From the NCBI GenBank assembly GCA_963281255.1, contig OY725504.1, positions 1,364,001 to 1,428,000 of the forward strand: a stretch of 64,000 nucleotides of DNA, given 5' to 3'. Source of the DNA: Aphrocallistes beatrix. Its lineage: Eukaryota; Porifera; Hexactinellida; Sceptrulophora; Aphrocallistidae. The notes below the pieces were generated by a model that was given only the letters and a program-made list of their open reading frames with translations, had not been told where the DNA came from and made no database searches. This document shows, piece after piece, positions 56,311 through 64,000 of this stretch. Each line of letters opens with the position of its first letter. Position 1 is the first letter of the stretch. The position numbers and the translations under genes were made by a program.

Positions 56311-57949
56311 ATGGCGTCCAAAACAGCTTCAAAAGTCCAAGAATGTTCTCGTGAACATAGGCGTCGTAACCCACCCGGTTACCCGGCAATGACCGGGGGG
56401 CCCAGAGTGAATACCGGGTACTACCCGGCAGGCCGGGTGCTACCCGGTCTAATGCCGGATGCTACCCGGTAAAAAGACCGGGTACTACCCGGTAAAAAGC
56501 TTAGTGCTATTATGTACTGGTAATTGACTGTTACTAATTCCTCATGTAGATCAAGGGTTCACGGCCCATTTGGCTGACGGTAACGCTGGATCAGCTGAAG
56601 ATACGGCCCGATTAACTGACTGAACCCTGGATTATTGTGGCCGGGCAGTCCAAGGGTAGGAAATAAAGTTTACGACGCCTATGCTCGTGAACATTACGAA
56701 AATTTAGGGAGGGTATGCAGAAGGTGTTGCATCAAATGCATTGCAGCTGACTCAAGAAGTAAGAATCATGGCAGAAACTTAACTGCAGATGTTATCTCTA
56801 TGTATTCAAAGCATTGGCATCCAAATATCGTCTTCGATTTTCAAGAACAAATGCGATATCCTCGTGCTATATGTGATAAGTGCAGAACACAACTCAAGCG
56901 ATTTGATAATCCAAATCAACCCAATCCAAAATCATTTTCCAAGCAATTCCGATTTACAAAATGGGCTAGAAATGGAAAGATCTGTACTCCTGATAATTGT
57001 CCAGTATGTTATGAGGCAGCAAGGCATATCGGTCAGGTAAGTTATTAATATAGTTTCATATTTCTACATGTTCAATAATTTATTCTCAATAATTACTTAC
57101 GTATCTAGGAAATAAGATACAATCCCGACACTCCAGATAAATCAAAACCAAAAAGGCTAATATTTAACCGCTGCGGTTTGTGCTTGCAAAAGATCGGAAA
57201 AGGGCTCCCTCATCGATGTCGATTGCCACAGCAATCTGCAAAAATTGCACCATCATCTTCGACTGATCATTTTATCAGTCGTACCTAGAAGAGAGAGCTG
57301 ATAGGAATGCTGATCAAAATTGCTGGAGAGGCAGATGCGTTTAATATTCTGGTCGAAGAAGTAATAATGCGTACAAACGAGGTTCCAGTAACATCTGCTA
57401 TAAATATAGACGAAAATATCCTCGCATCGATAAAAGTAAGCAATTAGTTGACTGTTACCTCCACACTTTAATACAGCTTAATTGTATTTTGTTATTGTTT
57501 AGGCTAATACCGGTGGAAAAGCTGGGCAGTCTATTAGATCCCTCCGTGAGATATATTCACAATTGAAGAATTGTAATATTTCAGTTCCTAATGTAAGGTG
57601 CTTAGAAACTCGTAGGAGGGAAATAATAGATCCGTTATTTGCATGGGAGCTTGCAGTATTCGAAGAAGGTACCAAAAAGAATCGATCTGAAGTTGAACAT
57701 TCTCTTGCATACTGTAAATCTATTGTTGAAATTGATTCACTAGTAAGGCGAGAAAATGATTATGACAGCTCCCATCCTCTTAGATGCAAATTAGGGTTGG
57801 ATAAAGGACAAGGGTTTCTTAAACTCACTGCTCAGTATATGGAAATCGCATATAACTCAATAAAAACAACCTTGATTTTAGCTGCCAGTCCATGCATAGA
57901 AACACACAACAATTTATCACCTCCAACCCTCTCGACTCTAAGAGTCTAG
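56311..57949 (+). pseudogene. Zinc-finger, transposase-like gene (three exons), interrupted by an insertion
   Basis: Exon 1 starts with ATG at 56311, is split by the element 56356-56683 and ends at 57036; exon 2 is 57109-57435; exon 3 is 57503-57949. Donors and acceptors are GT/AG and, with insertion and one duplication copy removed, exon 1 is 390 nt, in phase with the others (387 codons in all). Exon 1 encodes paired Cys motifs (CRRCCIKC, YPRAICDKCRTQL, CTPDNCPVC); exon 2 has CGLCLQKIGKGLPHRC; exon 3 has CKLGLDKGQGFLKL, reminiscent of the first Asp of a DDE (RNase H-like) core. The Cys pattern before that core recalls RAG1/Chapaev-type proteins, but I cannot place it firmly. An in-frame TAG at 57286-57288 also breaks exon 2. 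The rest of a DDE core is absent. Confidence 0.55.
56356..56683. mobile_element. 328-bp hAT-like element built of ACCCGGTA units
   Basis: Ends CATAGGCGTCGTAA and TTTACGACGCCTATG are inverted repeats. The target duplication CTCGTGAA (56348-56355, 56684-56691) is perfect at 8 bp. Inside, 56380-56500 is an array of ACCCGGT, CCGGGTACTACCCGGT and similar palindromes. It is inserted in the first exon of the gene at 56311. Confidence 0.92.
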
Positions 57950-58001
57950 ATACTCTCGTGAGCTAGCAAAACTGACTTTAAGTAATAAATTTATCTTCGT
58001 A

Positions 58002-58060
58002 CAAGCGCGTTTCGTTTGCTCGCGCTGCTCGACAGAATACACTTTGTGTCTGTATGATAC
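58002..58060. repeat. Repeat family A fragment
   Basis: ACAAGCGCGTTTCGTTTGCT, then CGCGCTGCTCGACAGAATAC and ACTTTGTGTCTG, correspond to the GC-rich hairpin tract of family A at 2140-2190. It lies just after the transposase-like gene at 56311. Confidence 0.6.
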
Positions 58061-58303
58061 ATGTTATTCGATTGGTCATGTAAAAGTAAATATTTGTTTA
58101 CACATACATATTGTTTACTCACACAATAAATAAAATCATTGCTTATTAATACACTATAAGCTACTTTATTTCTTGCAAAAATCACATTTCAATGTGTTTA
58201 CAATTCATGCAAAAACACTGAGAAAGCTGATCAAACCCAGTAAACTTTCCAAATGTAGATAGTCTGGATTCAGAACCAGTGATAAATTCGTTCGCTATCT
58301 CGA

Positions 58304-60217
58304 CTAAGTCCAATGAGTCTGTATAGTTTTGATGAACAAATTATTTAACCTCTCTTGGCTCATTGTGCTCCTTAAATAAGTCTTGATTCTTCTCAGAGCA
58401 CTAAATGTCCTCTCACTAGTAGCATTTGTAGAGGGCATAACTAAGATTAATTGTAATACACTACATATCTCCGACATTATTCCTCTTTCAAGTGGGGACA
58501 AGCTCAAAATATAATCTTTCACATCAAAAATGGTAGCAGACTTTGCAATTTTGGGGGGGAAATTAGCTTGAAGTACGTTTAATTGAAGTAGGAGCTCATT
58601 TGGATTCAAATCTGAACCATAAAAATTGGTTACAGCTAGGAAGCAGTCATTATTTTCTTCTTTCTTTAGGGTTTTGAGGAGCAATTCTTCCAAGTTTTTA
58701 TAGATATCATAACCTGGTTGATCAAATCGTTCTTTGATGGAAGAAATGACTCATGTTTCAATATAATTTTTAAAAAAATAATGCCTACAATCATCATAGA
58801 TATCTGGCTCAAGAGTACCTTCAGCATATCTTAGTGGAACTTTCCTCTTTCTGGGAAGTTTTGGGCTCTCCACATCGAGTGACAACGCATGAATTTCAAC
58901 TTTCTTCCATAATAAATCAAACTGACCATCATCTCTCAAAGTTTCGAGTGTTGCCACAGTCAGATGCAATTTTTTGCCCCTCGGAAGCAGACATAGTTGT
59001 TGATTGAAGAGTTTTACTGAGATTATCAGTATGTCGTAATAATAGGTGGCCAAGATAGACACCAAACAAGTACTTAAAACTCCTGAACTGAGCTTCAACA
59101 CCGATTATTCTTGCTCGTATCGAAGGATCAGCAGTTTCATTTTTTGATTCTTCCCAAAGTTGTTGGAGGACTGTGTAGTTATCCAGCACAGACTTAAGGG
59201 TGTCAGCTCTCACTGTCCACCTCGTTGGACACAAAACACGGAAACCAGGATTTCCCGGTGCAAGGTTTTCTTTTAATTTTCCAAATTTAACATCACGTTT
59301 TGGGGAGCATTTAATGAGTTTAGATACTTCAAACGTGGTATCGAGTGCGTCCTTCATTAATTTAGATTTTTTAACGGAATCTCCTGTTGCTAAATTTAGT
59401 ACATGTCCGTAGCAATGTATGTATATAGCCCTTCTCTCTTCGTCGGACAATTGCTTGGCAACTCCTGTTTTAGCTCCACTCATAGTACTTGCGCCATCAT
59501 AGCATTGCGCTCGACATTTCGTGAGAGATAGGTTCATCCGTAGCAATGTGTCTTTAATTACTGCTACTACTGTATTTGCACGTATGTCATCTACCATATA
59601 CAGTCCAATAAAATCTTCATGAGGCTCCGATTCATCATTAATCCATCTAATGCAAATGACCACTTGCTCCCTGTTAGACGAATCTGTACATTAATCGCAC
59701 ATAATACAAAAAAAAGTTGCAATTTTGATATAACCAGCGACTTTTCTGACAATTGAAAGAGCCATTACTATGAGTAATTCATTTTGAATGTCGTGGGAAG
59801 TATACTTGCTTGATTTGCGATTTAGCCAAGTATCTATCCTAGGGTCGTCCTCGCCACGAAGTATCAAAAGCTGTGTAAAGTTACTATTTAGTTCTTGGTC
59901 ATCACCTCGTAAAGATATACCTTGTCTAGACAGGAATCTTGATTGGATAGAATTTTGAGTAAACACTGGCGATTATTTCTCTTGTCACTCGAATGTTGTT
60001 GTGACAAGTGTTCAGCTATGTCATTGTAACATGACGGCACTCCTATCATGGTATTCAAATGTAATAGTGACGATTCATGCTTTTTGAATCCAATCGTAGC
60101 ATCTTTCCAATTACAAAATCCGTTATATATGAATGCTGGGTCTCCTCGCTTATACACAATCTTCTTATGCTTCAAAGCGCGAATGCACAAATGACAAAAA
60201 ACAATGTTCTTTTTCAC
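58304..60217 (-). pseudogene. hAT transposase, ZMYM1/TTF-finger type, broken
   Basis: Reading leftwards: TTF-type zinc finger (60217-59888: CHLCIRALKHKKIV, then YNGFCNWKDATIGFKKHESS); FLSRQGISLRGDDQELNSNF and YTSHDIQNELL (59966-59691); the catalytic core (59663-58929: CRAQCYDGASTMSGAKTGVA, then HCYGHVLNLA and CPTRWTVRADTL); and the C-terminal dimerisation region (58693-58304: PSTNATSERTFSALRRIKTY). This is the ZMYM1-like hAT order. Four or more frame breaks and stops near 59670 make it inactive. I could not define the element ends or a target duplication. Confidence 0.9.
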
Positions 60218-60309
60218 AGTAATGAAGCCATTTCCATTTTGAGAACCAAGTAGACTGGCAGGGATTTTTTATGGTCTGAGTCCGCCCTGATCAATGTCGA
60301 ATTTCAACA

Positions 60310-60720
60310 TCAATGTATTTTCTTGTTTTGTATCAAGGTCGCCTATTACAGTTAACCCATCTACTAAATATGCTCGAGAGAATTCTTAAAATAAGCGTTC
60401 CAGTTCAAAAATCTCTACTGGATCTAAATATTGATATTAAATTAACAGATGAAGAGTTCACAATAATTTCTTTGAAGAATTGCAACCTATCAAGATAGCA
60501 ATAGAGGCCTTGTGTAGACGAGATGCGAATTTTATCTCTGCTGAAGCAACCATAAAATTTCTACATGATGAAATCCATTATTATCTTCCATCAGGTTCAG
60601 AATATATTCACCAAAATATTGAAGCAGTAAACCAAAAACGTTCTTGAAAAGTATTCAAAAACGTTATATCGAAGCTTCAGTCATTACTGCTTATATCGAC
60701 ACAACCCTTTAGCAAAACTT
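60310..60720 (+). pseudogene. hAT transposase fragment
   Basis: Frames read MLERILKISVPVQKSLLDLN and, after a frameshift near 60480, PIKIAIEALCRRDANFISAE, then ATIKFLHDEI. The same block occurs at 55042-55248 on the other strand. The two fragments differ in sequence, so they are separate relics of one hAT family. Confidence 0.65.
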
Positions 60721-60782
60721 GAAAAAAGGAGTAGTAAAGGCATTTTGTCTGAGGTTATTATCCAGATTGGCTAAAGATGAAC

Positions 60783-61570
60783 CATAGCCTACTGCATATA
60801 AGGCCCCACTGTAACTTGCTGATTTCGGACTAGGGATGCGGTAGAAGATGGTTGAACTAATACATGAGCTGCCTTAAATTATTAACCAAGCACAATAGAG
60901 CTTAGGAAGGTATTACCAGTATATATAAATATGGTGTCAAAGTACCCATATCCGTTGTTAAAATTTAGATTAGTCATCTGATTGCGCAATAGGTTATATT
61001 TGTGACGAATTTAGTGATTTTCAGAGACGGTTTAAGGGCACTTCTAAGTGTTTTTATTTAATTTTTTTCGCATAGAATTCCATTTGATAGCAAATAGACT
61101 ACTTTCTATTAAGATAATATAATTTCGACGTCTAAATTCAATGCTTTACGAGATATTCGACAAATTATCAAATGTTACCAATATGATTATCTAATAACTC
61201 GTAAACCATTGAATTTAGACAATTAAATTATACTATCACTTAATAAGAAATAGTATATTCGCTATCAAATAGAATTACTCTTGCGGTTTTCAAGACATGA
61301 CCCCAACTGACCATAACACGTTTCCATAGCAACACTGGAATGTAGCAACATTCCATGAAAAAATTCCAAATTTTTCGTTTTAACCCATTCACATCTCAGT
61401 TCTAGGCGAAAATTTTATAATAAAAGCAATTAGAAGTGCCCTTAAACGACCTCTGAAAATCACTAAATTTGTCACAAATTTAACCTATTGCGCAATCATA
61501 TGGTGACTAATCTAAATTTTAACAAGGGATATGAGTACTTTGACACCATATTTATATATGCTGGTAATTA
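60783..61570. repeat. Foldback element, family B (longest copy)
   Basis: Left arm (60783 to about 61130) and right arm (about 61180-61570) are inverted copies sharing AAATATGGTGTCAAAGTAC, ATTGCGCAATAGGTTA, TTTAAGGGCACTTCTAA and, in the right arm, AACACGTTTCCATAGCAACA. The right arm lacks about 130 bases corresponding to the left terminus; it stops where the GATC-rich element begins. Other copies at 8340 and 24925 are halves. Confidence 0.8.
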
Positions 61571-61574
61571 GGGC

Positions 61575-62055
61575 ATTAGGATCTTTCGATCCATGATCGA
61601 AAGATCCGGATCGCGATCCTTTTTTTGAGGATCGAGATCGGATCGACGATCCTTTTTAAAAGTAGGATCGGGATCGGGATCGGATCGCAACTTTTCCTGA
61701 ATTCGATCCGATCCTTTTTCTTTTTAATCCCTAAGTTGGAGGTGAAAGTATTGAAATTTATGTTGATTAAATATATATTTTTAATGTGTTTTATGGTTTG
61801 AATACTAACTTAAGCACTAAGTACGCCCCCAGGCTGCCGCATACGGGCGGACATTGCACGCCGTCCATGCCATAAGGCATCTCCTTCCAGGAGCTGTACT
61901 AAAATGATAGTCCTCTGACTATTATTGAAAGGATCTTTTTGGGGATCGTGATCGGATCGAAGATCCTTTTATAAAATTAGGATCGTGATCGGATTGAAGA
62001 TCCTTTTATAAGTTAGGATCGGGATCTGGATCTAGATCCTTTTTTTGAGGATCGA
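61575..62055. repeat. GGATCGGGATCGGATCGAAGATCC-type arrays
   Basis: Two blocks (61583-61712 and 61930-62055) of GATC-rich units such as GATCGGGATCGGATCG and GAAGATCCTTTT, separated by a family A-related stretch (about 61800-61920). Left edge TTAGGGCATTAGGATC against AATCCCTAAG near 61734 looks like a terminal repeat pair. Confidence 0.65.
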
Positions 62056-62059
62056 CTAA

Positions 62060-62514
62060 TGTCACATCCAACCAAGGACGGATATCCTGTTCTGAGACTG
62101 ACATTCCTTCACCAGATAGTTTGCTGGCTCCGCGTGCCGGAAATCTTGGCAGGATTCCCCGCGATGGCAACCGAGACGATGTTGGCCTTTACTATAATAG
62201 CTAACTTTTGACTTTTTCAACCGATTCATTTAATTTTTTCAGATTTGAATCGCAGAGTTTCTTCTGCAAAACTGCATTAATAATCGAAATAATTCAACAG
62301 ATAAATTTTTTTTAAAAAAATTGGTCAATTTACAACGAAGAAATCGGACACAATATGCTTACAACCCTTTAGAAACTTTTCAAATTCTTTCATAAATGAA
62401 TGATCTATCTAATGAACAGACAGATTTTTGAAATTTTGAAAATTGTTAAAAATTCACACTAAGAGGAGGAATTTTTTTTAGCAATTTTGACAGTATTTTT
62501 TTCATAATTATCTT
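62060..62514. other. Non-coding spacer
   Basis: No gene. A GC-richer stretch at about 62060-62190 (CTCCGCGTGCCGGAAATC) may be repeat, the rest is AT-rich. Confidence 0.35.
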
Positions 62515-63125
62515 TTTATTCTTAATCGAGTTTTAATAGTAAAGATAATATGAATATTTTATGAGTTATTAAAATATTGATATACATATTTTCACACCTT
62601 TTGGAAAATTATTATTTTGAGCTAAAAGCGAGTTCTCAACGGCTAATATAAGATGTTTTAAAATGTAGATTCCGATTTTCGCACTTTGAAAGAAATAATG
62701 TGTTGTTAGCACATACGTATATATACATATTTTCACACCTTTTGAAAAACTTATATTTTACGCTAAAAGCGAGTTCTCAACGGCAACGGCTATATAGGGT
62801 ATTTTAATACAGTCAGAGTCGCTTATTATGAACCCGCTTAATATGAACATTCATTTATTATGAACTAACCTGGTCCCAATTTCATTTTTTAGATAGGATT
62901 TGTATTGAATCAAGTTCGCTTAATATGAAGTACGTATCTCTATTATGTACATATTTTTTGGTCCCCTGGTGGTTCATAATAAGCAACCCTGTCTGTATGT
63001 AGATTCCAAATTTCACACTTGGAATGCTTTAAAATAACTCTTTCCCGATGCTTCCGATCTTCACATTTCATGTTCCTTTGATTGAGTCACTTCCTGGGGC
63101 TGCACTATCGGTCTGTCGACCGATT
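62515..63125. repeat. Repeat family A, copy carrying a miniature element
   Basis: Collinear with 2660-2905: CGAGTTTTAATAGTAAAGAT, GCTAAAAGCGAGTTCTCAACGG (twice, at about 62620 and 62764) and GCACTATCGGTCTGTCGACCG near 63100. The CAGTC miniature element at 62810-62995 was inserted later. Confidence 0.7.
62810..62995. mobile_element. pogo/Tc1-type miniature element, copy 3
   Basis: Left CAGTCAGAGTCGCTTATTAT, right ATAATAAGCAACCCTGTCTG, flanked by TA (62808-62809, 62996-62997). Same internal order as copies at 10826 and 18746, with which it shares TTTTTTGGTCCCC near the right end. Confidence 0.85.
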
Positions 63126-63317
63126 TAATGGCGTTTTCATGACCAGTATTTGAGTCTTTATTCAATGTAAGAATGCTATGCCTGAACATTTCGCAAATTT
63201 CTTTAAATGAACTGTCTAAGGCAAAAACTACCATCCTATAATGGCTAGATTTTTATGTTTTTCAATTCTTCTACAACTATTCGATTATATCTAGACGTAT
63301 TCCAGTGACAAGTTACA

Positions 63318-63899
63318 ATGATTGCAACCTTATCACCACATCCATCCACTCCCACTCCACATAGAGAAGATAACACATTAGTTGATACGATAAGTGGATG
63401 GCCATCAGCTGGTGCAACAAGCAACCGACCACAAAGTACATTGGCAACCACCGATAAACCCCGTTTTTACCAGCGGCCTCTATCTTCTCGAACATATTCA
63501 AACTCTCAACATATTACTGATGTTTCTAATAAAAAACCTTACAGTAGTAGTATGCAGGTTTCAAGTCGTTACCAACCAAATTTAAATCCTAACTCTTTAG
63601 ATTATATGGCGACCAAAAGGCACTATTCTGCTACCACCCAAAGTGCTTGGGACGAAATTGACTGGAATAAAAAGCTTCATCCGACTTTTAAACAATGCAA
63701 CCCCCAATCGAATCAACATCCTGATCCAGTTGCTAATTCCAATAGAATTCCTCGCTATTATCCATCTTCTAACAATTGGCAAAAACTTGGAAACAGCTGG
63801 GATTACATTCAAACTAGAAAAAAATTGGAAATAAAGTATGGAGATGCAGAATTCATTAGCCCTTATAGAAAAAGCTTTCAGGTTGTTTTTATATTATAA
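63318..63899 (+). CDS. Unrecognised gene, possibly first exon, at the window edge
   Basis: 193-aa frame starting at the ATG of 63318, preceded in frame by TGA at 63309, so that ATG or a splice acceptor must start it. The N-terminal half is low-complexity, rich in Ser, Thr, Pro and Asn (SPHPSTPTPHRED at 6-18). The second half has conserved-looking aromatic and basic content (WDEIDWNKKLHPTF, SWDYIQTRKKLEIKYGDAEF, ISPYRKSF). A GT after SFQ at 63880 could be a splice donor; otherwise the protein ends after QVVFIL. No family recognised. The composition and lack of stops favour real coding. Confidence 0.5.
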   Translation: MIATLSPHPSTPTPHREDNTLVDTISGWPSAGATSNRPQSTLATTDKPRFYQRPLSSRTYSNSQHITDVSNKKPYSSSMQVSSRYQPNLNPNSLDYMATKRHYSATTQSAWDEIDWNKKLHPTFKQCNPQSNQHPDPVANSNRIPRYYPSSNNWQKLGNSWDYIQTRKKLEIKYGDAEFISPYRKSFQVVFIL

Positions 63900-64000
63900 A
63901 TTTGTAAAGTTGTACAGCATTCTATACACTAAGACAAATTTTTAGTATATTCAGGTCTATTCACTAATTTAAATCAAAGTCCGTTGCAAGCACTCTAGGT

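Noticed and set aside
1-64000. tRNA and rRNA genes
   Set aside because: I saw no convincing cloverleaf or rRNA-like segment by eye; a covariance-model scan would be needed to exclude tRNAs firmly.

Overview
ORGANISM. The window is AT-rich eukaryotic DNA. Its spliced myosin II tail, conventional protein kinase C (PKC) and transposon set (Tc1, mariner, hAT of ZBED5/SCAND3 and ZMYM1 type, MULE with FLYWCH, KRBA2-like integrase, Ty3/gypsy) point to an invertebrate, possibly early-branching, animal. The protein families are divergent and I cannot name the species. Most of the DNA is transposon-derived, much of it nested and decayed; 200 Ns (44261-44460) mark an assembly gap. LAYOUT. 1-3000: a broken Tc1 element and several miniature elements. 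3377-5704 (-): an intronless conventional PKC. 7130-8100: an hAT relic. 8875-23860 (+): the last ten exons of a myosin II heavy chain, ending in a stop and a poly(A) signal; its introns carry most of the repeats, including a mariner element and a 31-bp minisatellite. 24275-32490: foldback elements, a KRBA2/Ginger-like integrase relic and a decayed unknown element gene. 32493-36888 (-): a decayed Ty3/gypsy element. 37144-41460: an hAT element with a perfect 8-bp target-site duplication (TSD). 43200-45958: two MULE copies head-on around the gap. 46846-48786: an IS630/mariner-like relic and repeat arrays. 48910-50940 (+): an intronless FG-GAP membrane protein that resembles plant DEX1 along its whole length. 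51180-55270: an hAT miniature element, a gypsy deletion derivative and an hAT relic. 56311-57949 (+): a three-exon zinc-finger, transposase-like gene broken by a 328-bp insertion. 58304-60720: two more hAT relics. 60783-63125: foldback and GATC-rich repeats. 63318-63899 (+): an unrecognised exon at the right edge. HOST GENES. Only PKC, the myosin tail, the DEX1-like protein and the edge exon look like host genes. They do not form an obvious pathway. No myosin exon is visible before 8875, yet about 1,500 residues of heavy chain must lie upstream, so PKC probably sits antisense inside a myosin intron. MAIN SIGNALS. The DEX1-like protein in an animal context is the most unusual gene. The most unusual non-coding signal is a set of about ten unrelated insertions that share one design: a short, mostly palindromic unit repeated inward from terminal inverted repeats (TIRs), often with hAT-like 8-bp TSDs.
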